DNA from: a virus
Length of the DNA: 23,724 nt
Strand: one strand, 5' to 3'
Virus record (IMG/VR): IMGVR_UViG_3300046313_000316
Span: 1-23,724 of that record
Shown here: one piece after another, positions 6,367 to 12,624 of the stretch
Position numbering within the stretch: position 1 is the first letter of the stretch
Layout: every line of letters begins with the position of its first letter
Translations under genes and position numbers: made by a program
Notes under the pieces: model-generated
The model's input: only the letters and a program-made list of their open reading frames with translations
Told to the model about the DNA's origin: nothing
Databases searched by the model: none

Positions 6367-6555
6367 TCATTCTTTAACTCCAAAATGCTCTTTAACATTG
6401 CGTTTAACAACACCTGCTGGTCGGTGGCTATGTTCTTCCATGATGTTACAACATTCTTTCACAATCAATTCAGCAAACTTTTCAATGTTGCTTTCTTGAT
6501 CTTCGCCTATATCAATCCCGGATTGTTTAAACAATTCCCAGATACGTTCGTTCAT
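6367..6555 (-). CDS. Small phage protein with 'MNERI.EL...FAELIVKEC' pattern
   Basis: A 62-residue protein of a very common phage orphan type: MNERIWELFKQSGI, then FAELIVKECCNIMEEH, then VKRNVKEHFGV. These proteins occur in early regions of many phages of Gram-negative bacteria and have no known function. The start overlaps the stop of the 91-aa gene (ATGA). Confidence 0.8.
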   Translation of the reverse strand: MNERIWELFKQSGIDIGEDQESNIEKFAELIVKECCNIMEEHSHRPAGVVKRNVKEHFGVKE

Positions 6556-6827
6556 TCTGGTAGCTCCTTGTAATCAACATCTTCTAGTAGCTTGGTGATC
6601 GTTGACAAGTTATTTGCCCAAACTCCACCTTCCATTGTAATCCAGTGCTCGTCGAGTTTAATGCTGTCACCAACAATTACCTCATACTTGATGTTGTCGA
6701 CACCAGATACTTCGAGTTCCATAAATGCAGCAAAGAATTTGGTACACTGTTGCTTATCGTAGAACCTAAATTGCAAATCCCAAGTGCAGATACTCGCTCT
6801 GTTGCGAATAGTTGGCCCATATGTCAT
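6552..6827 (-). CDS. Hypothetical protein (91 aa)
   Basis: Unrecognised. TAGGAGTAAAACT precedes the ATG. Beta-rich look (SICTWDLQFRFYDKQQCTKFFAAFMELEVSGVDNIKYEVIVGDSIKL), possibly a small ACT- or ferredoxin-like fold, but this is only an impression. Third gene of the 7069-to-5900 run. Confidence 0.65.
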   Translation of the reverse strand: MTYGPTIRNRASICTWDLQFRFYDKQQCTKFFAAFMELEVSGVDNIKYEVIVGDSIKLDEHWITMEGGVWANNLSTITKLLEDVDYKELPE

Positions 6828-6848
6828 AGTTTTACTCCTAATTATTCT

Positions 6849-6917
6849 TTAGTTCTCAACGCAATCTTTGTTCATCTTACCTTTAGTGAACAAGGATTTG
6901 ATTGGTTCTATTTTCAT
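6849..6917 (-). CDS. Possible micro-protein (22 aa)
   Basis: MKIEPIKSLFTKGKMNKDCVEN, fully inside the gap between the 51-aa and 91-aa genes. Its ATG overlaps the TGA of the 51-aa gene (ATGA), the same junction as most neighbours. There is no separate ribosome site. It fills what would otherwise be a gap, but a 22-codon frame can arise by chance. Confidence 0.35.
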   Translation of the reverse strand: MKIEPIKSLFTKGKMNKDCVEN

Positions 6918-7069
6918 TCTTCATCTACCTCATGCCAAGTGTCTTTGAACGGAGAGCGATCATCTTTATTATTTGCGAACGAATATGCTTCTTCTTCAGT
7001 CTCGAAACGAGCGACTTCTGTTTTCCATACATCACCATAATCTCTAACGCAGTATTTTACTACAAACAT
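6914..7069 (-). CDS. Small protein (51 aa)
   Basis: MFVVKYCVRDYGDVWKTEVA... ending FKDTWHEVDEE. A perfect AAGGAG lies 4 bases before the ATG, and the promoter cassette at 7092 is immediately upstream, so it is very likely real. The pattern (short beta strand, then RFETEEEAYSFANNKD, a small helix) is like the many 'phage beta-beta-alpha' orphans and like the 49-aa protein at 9663-9812. Acidic C terminus. Function unknown. Confidence 0.75.
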   Translation of the reverse strand: MFVVKYCVRDYGDVWKTEVARFETEEEAYSFANNKDDRSPFKDTWHEVDEE

Positions 7070-7091
7070 ATTACTCCTTTATATGTGATGA

Positions 7092-7097
7092 ATTATA
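7092..7097 (-). promoter_or_regulatory. Promoter cassette for the 7069-to-5900 gene run
   Basis: Minus-strand AATGTATAATTCATCACATA only ~20 bases from the ATG at 7069, the shortest leader of the set. It overlaps the end of the 175-aa gene, whose stop is at 7093. Confidence 0.55.
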
Positions 7098-7620
7098 CAT
7101 TTGGATTAATCAAATCATCCCACTGCTTAATCGTCCTACCGCCTGAGATAATCCAATCGTTGTAGTGGTCAGTACTCAATGAAGGTACTGCATAGTTAAT
7201 CCAAAGATGACTCCTGCGTGATATAGCCTCAATCTGGAATAAGAGCTTTAGTTTTTTAACTGCATTATCCACCTCAATCATATCGGTTTCAATCTCTGTA
7301 CTACCCTCACCAAGTTTAAGCAAGGATGTTAACAGAATCAAATCATACAACGAAGTATGTTTAGATGTTTCTTGAGCTTTTTCATCGTCTAGTACTTTAT
7401 ACAACTGGTCGTAGTATAGCATATCATTGAAGTTTAGAGTACTCAAGAAAGCACCTGTGTTGCAGTAGTTGTGCTTTGTTAGGTAAAGAGCAAACGAACG
7501 AATAGAGGGATGTACTTTATCTTGATGTACTACTTTTAGTAAATCAATAGAGGTCGAACCTAAGTTACTCTTAGGTAGCCAAGGTTTGTCCTCGAAATCT
7601 TCCTGTGCTGTGTCGCGCAT
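7093..7620 (-). CDS. Hypothetical protein (175 aa)
   Basis: Unrecognised. ATAAAGGAAACAAA precedes the ATG. Mostly helical and acidic (DLILLTSLLKLGEGSTEIETDMIEVDNAVKKLKLLFQIEAIS...), ending SGGRTIKQWDDLINPNV. No Cys cluster or catalytic motif stands out. Single-gene unit with its own promoter. Confidence 0.7.
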   Translation of the reverse strand: MRDTAQEDFEDKPWLPKSNLGSTSIDLLKVVHQDKVHPSIRSFALYLTKHNYCNTGAFLSTLNFNDMLYYDQLYKVLDDEKAQETSKHTSLYDLILLTSLLKLGEGSTEIETDMIEVDNAVKKLKLLFQIEAISRRSHLWINYAVPSLSTDHYNDWIISGGRTIKQWDDLINPNV

Positions 7621-7650
7621 TTTGTTTCCTTTATTCTTTAAGATGATTGA

Positions 7651-7656
7651 ATTGTA
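7651..7656 (-). promoter_or_regulatory. Promoter cassette for the 175-aa gene
   Basis: Minus-strand CTGGTACAATTCAATCATC, a TACAAT variant of the cassette. Confidence 0.55.
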
Positions 7657-7665
7657 CCAGAAATT

Positions 7666-7953
7666 TTAATCATTATTATCATCTGGTTTAATGCTATCAG
7701 CAAACGCATATGCTAAGTCAGCAATCTTCTGTAAATTAGCAATACGCTCATCCTTGAGCTTTATATAGTACAGTGCTGAATCAAGTGCAGCAAGTAAAGC
7801 ATCTTCCCTACCTTTGGTCTTGTATACGAGGTTTACTTCTGTCTGTTCACTCCAAATCCAGTGTCGTCCTAGATTGTCTACTGTAAGTTTACATCCACGC
7901 ACTTCACGAGTAATACCATCGTTGTCAGTGTAGTTTAATTTAGAAGATGTCAT
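7666..7953 (-). CDS. Hypothetical protein (95 aa)
   Basis: Unrecognised. TAAGGATTAAAG precedes the ATG. The first half is beta-like (REVRGCKLTVDNLGRHWIWSEQTEVNLVYKT) and the second half is one long helix (REDALLAALDSALYYIKLKDERIANLQKIADLAYAFADS) of coiled-coil character, ending in acidic DDNND. Transcribed from the hairpin-embedded promoter at 7986. Confidence 0.65.
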   Translation of the reverse strand: MTSSKLNYTDNDGITREVRGCKLTVDNLGRHWIWSEQTEVNLVYKTKGREDALLAALDSALYYIKLKDERIANLQKIADLAYAFADSIKPDDNND

Positions 7954-7977
7954 CTTTAATCCTTACTTGAATTGAAT

Positions 7978-8027
7978 AAGCCCTAAGTATAGCACATTGG
8001 ACTTATCCTTGTACCTACTTAGGGCTT
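7978..8027. terminator. Perfect 12-bp inverted repeat; possible terminator with an embedded promoter
   Basis: AAGCCCTAAGTA (7978-7989) and TACTTAGGGCTT (8016-8027) pair perfectly around a 26-base loop. On the minus strand it follows the HU-like gene; the tract after it (ATTCAATT) is only mildly T-rich, so termination may be partial. A minus-strand -10 box, TATACT at 7991-7986, overlaps the downstream arm and would drive the 95-aa gene. Confidence 0.55.
7986..7991 (-). promoter_or_regulatory. Promoter -10 box (TATACT) for the 95-aa gene
   Basis: Minus-strand TGTGCTATACTTAGGG. It shares TGTGCTATACTT with the right-arm promoter at 12351. Confidence 0.5.
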
Positions 8028-8042
8028 TTAATTGGTATTTTA

Positions 8043-8450
8043 CTAGGTATTTTTAGAGAGTCTACTCTTAGCTAACTTCTTTGTACTTCTGGGCTTATTC
8101 GGATTAAGAATAGCATCGAGGTGTAGGCTGGTCTTTAGCTTAACGGACATGCTACTATCTGATAATCCAGTATGTCCATTAATCGAGAACTCCCTAGGCG
8201 CATTAAACTTAGGTACTAAAGTAATAAAATGCTCTAGCTTAACTTCAACACCATCCTTTAGTAACTTCTCGGAGATAACCCTAAGTCCATTTAGCACATC
8301 CTCTACTTCGTACTTTGTGTAATCAATTTCCTCAGCGATTAATAGGGCTAACTTTTCGTGAGGTAATCCCTTGGTTCTACGACCTGTCTCTTTGAAGCTA
8401 TCAATAACAGATTGATATTTTGGTTTGTTACTTTTGGTTATGTTAGTCAT
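8043..8450 (-). CDS. Divergent HU/IHF-like DNA-binding protein
   Basis: A 135-residue protein. Residues ~28-118 fit the HU/IHF layout: two helices (KLALLIAEEIDYTKYEVEDVLNGLRVISEKLL), then DGVEVKLEHFITLVPKF (the family's 'G..V.L.gfG.f' strand), a beta arm (NAPREFSINGHTGLSDSSMSVKL) and a last helix (SLHLDAIL). HU proteins bend DNA in the nucleoid. The N-terminal ~25 and C-terminal ~18 residues (PNKPRSTKKLAKSRLSKNT) are basic extensions. The family's RNP arm signature is not conserved, so the call is by layout, not by motif. The ribosome site (AAGGA) lies in the end of thyX, about 11 bases from the ATG; the two genes are an operon. Confidence 0.5.
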   Translation of the reverse strand: MTNITKSNKPKYQSVIDSFKETGRRTKGLPHEKLALLIAEEIDYTKYEVEDVLNGLRVISEKLLKDGVEVKLEHFITLVPKFNAPREFSINGHTGLSDSSMSVKLKTSLHLDAILNPNKPRSTKKLAKSRLSKNT

Positions 8451-8458
8451 ACTCGAAG

Positions 8459-9397
8459 TTATCCTTGCTTGTAGTTATTAGGTACTAGTGCCCTGTACTG
8501 AATCCAACCCTGTAAGTTATTACTCCACATATTACTTTCCCTATCCATATGTGTAATACCATCTTCCCATACAAGCGGAGTATAGTCCTCATATACGTCA
8601 ATCAAACCAGTATTCAAGCACTTGGCTACGTGCTCCAAGGGCGATGCGTGACATGGCTCACTCTCAATTAAGCGATTATAAATCATTTTAGCTTTGTCTA
8701 GGGATGTATCGCTCCTGCGATAACTAACCTGAGCGCAACAACTAACTGAAATAATAATAGCTTCTTCTTCTGTTATTTCCATTAGCTCATTATTTGAGGG
8801 ATTATTTATGTAGTAACCCAGTGCATTATTAATCTTACGATAAGTACTAATATAAGGTAAATGCCACTCACCAGCTTGTAATTCTCTTGGTTTGGAATTG
8901 TCAAACTCAATCAGCATTTTCTTAGCTAACTCAGCAATAGTTGGGTCAGCATCTTTGTGGTCACGTAACCACCAGAAGTTATTGAACTCAGTAGATGTAA
9001 GCACAACCTTCATGTGCTGAAAGGGTTCTGTCAAGCGGTTAGCAACTTGCTTATGAGCACCTTCTTTGTGCATAGCAGAACTCCAATGCAAAGCGTCAGC
9101 ACAAGCTCTATGCCAGTACTTCTGTACGTTATGTAACTGAGGGCCACTTAACTCCACATCAGCCTGCATACCAGCTTGATTCTTACCCCAGTGTGACGGA
9201 CCTGCTGTATCATTCTTGATTGCGCCTAGCATTGTCTCAATAGGGATAGCCCTAGAGCTAGCGGAGTTTCTAGAGAAAATTCGATGCGTAAGTAACTCAG
9301 CATGAATAATTCTGGGGTACTCAAGCTCATATGTTGTAATGCGCTTTTTAGTATCTGCATTAATTGAATCAGCAATGATTTTAGCATTGATTGTCAT
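8459..9397 (-). CDS. thyX: FAD-dependent thymidylate synthase
   Basis: ThyX makes dTMP from dUMP using FAD, NADPH and methylene-tetrahydrofolate. The ThyX signature RHRxxSxNxxSxR is present as THRIFSRNSASSRAIP (about residues 37-52; the first Arg is Thr). A second conserved block, HKQVANRLTEPFQHMKVVLTSTEFNNFWWLR (about 114-144), holds the His/Arg and substrate-binding segment of the family. At 312 residues it is longer than the typical ~220-250 of bacterial ThyX, but similar long forms are usual in phages. ACGAAAGGAAATAA precedes the ATG. It acts with the deaminase at 10609-10956 in the dCMP to dUMP to dTMP route. Confidence 0.93.
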   Translation of the reverse strand: MTINAKIIADSINADTKKRITTYELEYPRIIHAELLTHRIFSRNSASSRAIPIETMLGAIKNDTAGPSHWGKNQAGMQADVELSGPQLHNVQKYWHRACADALHWSSAMHKEGAHKQVANRLTEPFQHMKVVLTSTEFNNFWWLRDHKDADPTIAELAKKMLIEFDNSKPRELQAGEWHLPYISTYRKINNALGYYINNPSNNELMEITEEEAIIISVSCCAQVSYRRSDTSLDKAKMIYNRLIESEPCHASPLEHVAKCLNTGLIDVYEDYTPLVWEDGITHMDRESNMWSNNLQGWIQYRALVPNNYKQG

Positions 9398-9426
9398 TTA
9401 TTTCCTTTCGTATATTTATTAATATA

Positions 9427-9669
9427 TCATTTACTAGGCGATAGTGCAGTATTCAAGTACTCCAGCACATAATCAAGTACACAAGCACAACCATCTAGTG
9501 CAGCTTTCAGCATTTGAATAGGCCAGATAAACACCAATCGAAGCGGCACAAATAACCACTCCAAAATAGTACGTCCTTTGAAATAATCAAAGTATTCATT
9601 ACTGTACTTTCGCATACCTAGCTTTGTTTGTAGGAGTGCATTAAGTAAGTTATTAAGTTCTTCTAGCAT
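9427..9669 (-). CDS. Small hydrophobic protein (80 aa), possibly membrane-bound
   Basis: Unrecognised. Residues ~33-55 (TILEWLFVPLRLVFIWPIQMLKA) form an amphipathic or membrane-inserting helix, followed by ALDGCACVLDYVLEYLNTAL. AAAGGA lies 9 bases upstream. The start overlaps the stop of the 49-aa gene (ATGCTAG). It could be a small inner-membrane protein; a holin is possible but unsupported, as it lies far from the hydrolase. Confidence 0.6.
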   Translation of the reverse strand: MLEELNNLLNALLQTKLGMRKYSNEYFDYFKGRTILEWLFVPLRLVFIWPIQMLKAALDGCACVLDYVLEYLNTALSPSK

Positions 9670-9812
9670 GTTCTATTGTCCTTTACAACAATAGCAAACC
9701 AGTTATTATCTCCAAATGTAATGGATTGCACAGCCCACCCAAAAGAAATAGCATTCTTCAGTGCATCCTCAAAATGATTTGGGGTATTTTCACGTATTAC
9801 TTTATACTGCAT
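9663..9812 (-). CDS. Small protein (49 aa)
   Basis: MQYKVIRENTPNHFEDALKN AISFGW..., ending KDNRTC. AAAGGATATAGAT precedes the ATG, and the frame overlaps the next start by 7 bases, so it is likely translated. Layout: strand, helix (HFEDALKNAISFGW), two strands (AVQSITFGDNNWFAIVVKD), like the 51-aa protein at 6914-7069. Function unknown. Confidence 0.75.
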   Translation of the reverse strand: MQYKVIRENTPNHFEDALKNAISFGWAVQSITFGDNNWFAIVVKDNRTC

Positions 9813-9844
9813 ATCTATATCCTTTGTAGTTTAATCCTTATACT

Positions 9845-10054
9845 TTATTTCAATCGAAAGAACTTAAGAACTTTAGTCAGTTTGCTTGGTTCGTATAACA
9901 CACCACCAGAGCAAGCACCTCTACGCATCATAAAGCAATTCATACCGTGATTACCGCCAGTTACTTCATTTTGCCCATTAACGGGATGATAGCAATCAAA
10001 CATTGATTCATGCTTGCAGTTCTTGCAATATTTATTAGTATTTGTACTACTCAT
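9845..10054 (-). CDS. Small Cys-rich (putative zinc) phage protein
   Basis: A 69-residue protein with C-x2-C near the N terminus (YCKNCKHES), CYHP next, then a Cys/Met-rich middle (MNCFMMRRGACSGGVLYEP). This pattern (CK.CKH...C.HP...........M.R..G.C..G...EP) is a common phage and bacterial small orphan family that probably binds a metal. Function unknown. No clear ribosome site before the ATG, which lies 10 bases after the previous gene's stop. Confidence 0.75.
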   Translation of the reverse strand: MSSTNTNKYCKNCKHESMFDCYHPVNGQNEVTGGNHGMNCFMMRRGACSGGVLYEPSKLTKVLKFFRLK

Positions 10055-10064
10055 TTTTAAGTAT

Positions 10065-10622
10065 CTATTCTACTTGGCTTAATTTAAGAAGTTCGGCTTG
10101 TAACTTTTCAATCTTCTTTTGCTTTAGGATGCCTTCAATAGAACCCTTGTTTGTTACATACCAATCATTGATTTTATCCAAGCCAGCTTCTAGTTGCTCC
10201 GGCAAGAAGTAAAACGTGCTATTTGACCTATCGTAGTAATAGCACTCGACTTCTTTGGCTAGGCTGTGGATTGAAGCATTGGTTTCTGTATATACATCAT
10301 CATTAAATAGATTTATGCAGTTAATATATACGTTAATCAATCCACGAGGCATTGGTAGTTCTTCTGGGTGGTTAACTCCTTTGCTTATTTGCCAGTTAAT
10401 ACCCCAAGCAAAGTAAGTATCTTTGTACCGATCGGCTAGTTTGAAATAGTCAGTACCGCAGGCTTCATCCTGAATTATTTTTTTGCTGAACAACGAAATT
10501 AGTGCAGCAAATTCGGTGCAATTCTTGTATTTCTTAGCTATATTAACAAGTTCGGCTTGTAGTTCTGGGTGAATACCAGTAACGTCGATTGTGTCTGTAG
10601 TTTTATAGTTAGATGTTTTCAT
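10065..10622 (-). CDS. Hypothetical protein (185 aa)
   Basis: Unrecognised. I chose the ATG at 10622 over the TTG at 10631: AAAGGA is about 10 bases from the ATG but too close to the TTG. The gene overlaps the end of the deaminase gene by 14 bases. It contains a DTIDVTGIHPELQAELVNIAKKYKNCTEFAALI helical segment and a charged C-terminal helix (EGILKQKKIEKLQAELLKLSQVE). Function unknown. Confidence 0.7.
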   Translation of the reverse strand: MKTSNYKTTDTIDVTGIHPELQAELVNIAKKYKNCTEFAALISLFSKKIIQDEACGTDYFKLADRYKDTYFAWGINWQISKGVNHPEELPMPRGLINVYINCINLFNDDVYTETNASIHSLAKEVECYYYDRSNSTFYFLPEQLEAGLDKINDWYVTNKGSIEGILKQKKIEKLQAELLKLSQVE

Positions 10623-10956
10623 ATTGTTCAATTCCTTTTTCTGTTGTGTAGTTCACGATTCTAACGCCAAAAGCTCTAAGCATGTGCTGACAGGATAAAC
10701 AAGGTTTAGCATTGGCTGTGCTTCCATCCTTATTGAACCTTTGAACCAAGATAGAGAAGATACGATTCTTATTGGACTTAAGTACAGCATTTAACTCAGC
10801 ATGTATTTTATCCTTATGCTCGGACTCACCTGATTGCAGAGCGAAGTGCTTGCTGAGTGGGTGCGTCTTGTTGTACTCATTTCTACCTGTAGCTATAACA
10901 GTACCATTCTTGCGGAATGTTGTAGCAATAAGCTCGTACTTCTTTCTTGGTTTCAT
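10609..10956 (-). CDS. Zinc-dependent deoxycytidylate/cytidine deaminase-like protein
   Basis: A 115-residue protein of the CDA/dCMP deaminase fold. The catalytic motifs are visible: KIHAELNAVL (HAE, about residues 51-60) supplies a zinc ligand and the catalytic Glu, and AKPCLSCQHMLRAFG (PCxxC, about 82-96) supplies the two Cys ligands. dCMP deaminases turn dCMP into dUMP, the ThyX substrate. With the same-strand thyX this supports a dTMP supply module. It is shorter than typical dCMP deaminase (~150) and lacks the allosteric region, so cytidine, dCMP or a modified-base substrate are all possible. Confidence 0.8.
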   Translation of the reverse strand: MKPRKKYELIATTFRKNGTVIATGRNEYNKTHPLSKHFALQSGESEHKDKIHAELNAVLKSNKNRIFSILVQRFNKDGSTANAKPCLSCQHMLRAFGVRIVNYTTEKGIEQYENI

Positions 10957-11072
10957 TTGTTCTCTGGGGTTTCTGTATTAAAACGAGCTACAAGCCTTTA
11001 AGTACTCATTAAGTACTGCTAGTATTATCTAGCTCTGTAAAAGCTGTTGTAGCCCTTCCTAGTGCGTTTGTA

Positions 11073-11573
11073 TTAACTTCCTCTGGCTTGTTTCTTTAGC
11101 TTGCGCTGTACTTCTGATACAACCTTTACTTTTTCCTTTACTTGACGTAGTTTATCACGTCCTTTGTTCAACAGATAAAACAAACTCTCTTGGTACTGCG
11201 AACCATCTGGAGTACAGGCTTGCATTGTACGAGATACAGCATCATCTATGTTGCTTTGAATATCCTGCATTTCAGAGATGTAATTACGCAACATAAGTAC
11301 AAGTAGTTTAGCTTCATGGGCTGTAAGTTGGTTGTCATCTTTTGATGGAGATTCTGATGTGTTGAGATGAGTGCAGTAAATATTTACATTTCGTTCTTGT
11401 TGAGGCAGCGTAGCACGTAGTAAAGCTGGTTCTGACGTACCACGTTGAAATGCGTACTGCAAGCCAGCATACCAAAAGAACTCAGCTACACCTTGCTCAT
11501 CTTGTGTAACTTCTGCTGCTTTGGCTAGTGCCTTGAACTTGTCCTTGAACTGCATAGGTTTGGATTGAATCAT
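11073..11573 (-). CDS. Hypothetical coiled-coil protein (166 aa)
   Basis: Unrecognised. GAAAGGAAATC precedes the ATG. N-terminal FKDKFKALAKAAEVTQDEQGVAEFFWYAGLQYAFQRG, a Gln/Ser-rich linker, then long charged helices (AHEAKLLVLMLRNYISEMQDIQSNIDDAVSRTM and KGRDKLRQVKEKVKVVSEVQRKLKKQARGS) with a strongly basic end. Lies between the promoter at 11612 and a 116-base gap that contains GCTACAA/TTGTAGC inverted repeats. Function unknown. Confidence 0.7.
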   Translation of the reverse strand: MIQSKPMQFKDKFKALAKAAEVTQDEQGVAEFFWYAGLQYAFQRGTSEPALLRATLPQQERNVNIYCTHLNTSESPSKDDNQLTAHEAKLLVLMLRNYISEMQDIQSNIDDAVSRTMQACTPDGSQYQESLFYLLNKGRDKLRQVKEKVKVVSEVQRKLKKQARGS

Positions 11574-11611
11574 GATTTCCTTTCGTTGATTAAATAAGAT
11601 TTAGAGCTAGA

Positions 11612-11617
11612 AGTGTA
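11612..11617 (-). promoter_or_regulatory. Promoter -10 box (TACACT) for the 166-aa gene
   Basis: Minus-strand TTCAACTTGTGCTACACT; the first promoter of the left arm (11793) has the same TTCAACTTGTGATACAGT, so the two share an 11-base box ending just before the -10. Confidence 0.5.
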
Positions 11618-11635
11618 GCACAAGTTGAATCACAC

Positions 11636-11755
11636 CTATTGGTGTTCTTTACTAGCTTTTAGGTATTTCTCGCAGAAGCTGTCGGTGTACTTCCAGACGC
11701 TACTCAAGTTCTCCTTAATGAACTCCATCGTTACGAGGTATTGCAGGTACAGCAT
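11636..11755 (-). CDS. Small protein (39 aa), first gene of the left arm
   Basis: MLYLQYLVTMEFIKENLSSV... ending YLKASKEHQ. AAAAGGAGAATCA precedes the ATG, one of the strongest ribosome sites in the window, and the promoter at 11793 is just upstream. This is the first gene transcribed leftward from the divergent control region, where phages often keep their earliest takeover genes. Function unknown. Confidence 0.75.
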   Translation of the reverse strand: MLYLQYLVTMEFIKENLSSVWKYTDSFCEKYLKASKEHQ

Positions 11756-11792
11756 TGATTCTCCTTTTGGTTGTGTTGTTGTTGATGTATGG

Positions 11793-11798
11793 ACTGTA
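11793..11798 (-). promoter_or_regulatory. Leftward promoter of the divergent region
   Basis: Minus-strand TTCAACTTGTGATACAGT about 40 bases before the 39-aa gene. Shares TTCAACTTGTG with the promoter at 11612. Confidence 0.5.
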
Positions 11799-11823
11799 TC
11801 ACAAGTTGAAACGTACTTGACTG

Positions 11824-11890
11824 TATGTACGTAACAACTTAAACTATATGTACGTTGTAACTTAAGTTGGTATGTACGTTTGTACTTTCG
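11824..11890. repeat. Iteron-like direct repeats, 23-24 bp
   Basis: TATGTACGT begins at 11824, 11847 and 11871. The first two units extend as TATGTACGTNNNAACTTAA. Spacing of 23 and 24 bp puts the copies on the same face of the helix about every two turns, as expected for repeated protein-binding sites. Confidence 0.75.
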
Positions 11891-12062
11891 ATTAACTTAA
11901 GTACAAGTAGTAGAGAGTTATATACAAGTAAATAAACAAGAACTAAACAACTCGTGGTACACTGCAACTTGTTCTGAACCTTGTGCTTGACGTTTACTTA
12001 CTGTTTGAGTGACGTATATAGCAACTTAAGCTGAATCAGTAAACTGAATTGTACTCTACTTT

Positions 12063-12152
12063 TGGCTAAATTTGCACTACATGCTAAAACAACTGAAATA
12101 TATTTTTATGTGTTGTATTTTTACAAATGCAAAATACAAGCTAAATTTGTGC
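12063..12152. repeat. AT-rich segment with direct repeats and a perfect hairpin
   Basis: GCTAAATTTGCACTA (about 12064) and GCTAAATTTGTGCTA (about 12140) flank a ~60-bp AT-rich stretch. Inside it, TTGTATTTT (12113-12121) and AAAATACAA (12131-12139) form a perfect 9-bp inverted repeat with a 9-base loop. A plausible strand-opening element. Confidence 0.7.
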
Positions 12153-12350
12153 TAGGAACTTTAAATTAATTACTTAATAGTGCTTGTACTTTCACTGGTA
12201 TAGAACAGTTGAACTCAGGTATAACTCAAGATATAGCTGTATTACACTTTGGTTGAACTCTGGTTGACCGTTCATTAGGTGCTGCATCTTTCTGTGCTTT
12301 TTCCTTGGAAATTTTTAGTAGAAGTTCTAGCTAATGCAAGGATTGTGTGC

Positions 12351-12356
12351 TATACT
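12351..12356 (+). promoter_or_regulatory. Rightward promoter of the divergent region
   Basis: TGTGCTATACTTCAGTCC, 49 bases before the 51-aa gene. AAGTTCTAG lies upstream at about 12322, echoing the cassette at 1516. No TTGACA-type -35. Confidence 0.55.
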
Positions 12357-12404
12357 TCAGTCCTTAACAACCTATTGACTACATAATAAAAGAAAGGAAA
12401 TCCT

Positions 12405-12560
12405 ATGTTTCTATCTAACTTACCACCATCAATAAAAGTCCATTACGATAAAGAAAGTAAAAATTACGTTGCTTATTACTCCAACAGTCAAGGGGACCGA
12501 ATAGGTAATTGCAGTTATGGTACAACAAAGAAAGATGCACTGTTTAATTTGCAGAAATAA
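12405..12560 (+). CDS. Small protein (51 aa), first gene of the right arm
   Basis: MFLSNLPPSIKVHYDKESKN, then YVAYYSNSQGDRIGNCSYGTTKKDALFNLQK. GAAAGGAAATCCT precedes the ATG. The end (GTTKKDALFNL) resembles many short phage orphans with a strand-strand-helix layout. Transcribed from the promoter at 12351. Function unknown. Confidence 0.75.
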   Translation: MFLSNLPPSIKVHYDKESKNYVAYYSNSQGDRIGNCSYGTTKKDALFNLQK

Positions 12561-12582
12561 ACCAAAATGAAAGGAAACAAAC

Positions 12583-12624
12583 ATGCACAAAGAATTGCCA
12601 GTAGCACCAAAGGGGGCGGTGTGA
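12583..12624 (+). CDS. Possible leader peptide (13 aa) coupled to the next gene
   Basis: MHKELPVAPKGAV with AAAGGAAACAAAC before the ATG; its stop overlaps the next start as TGATG. It could be a translational coupling leader or a remnant of a larger gene. Small enough to be chance. Confidence 0.35.
   Translation: MHKELPVAPKGAV

Larger units (their letters stand above)
11756..12404. promoter_or_regulatory. 650-bp divergent control region, candidate replication origin
   Basis: No gene is supported here. The left and right arms diverge from this stretch. It holds three TATGTACGT iterons, four AACTTAA(G) boxes at about 11836, 11858, 11893 and 12022, two GCTAAATTTG repeats, a 9-bp AT-rich hairpin, and leftward and rightward -10 boxes. 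Direct repeats beside an AT-rich segment are typical of phage origins and repressor/activator control regions. Confidence 0.6.
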
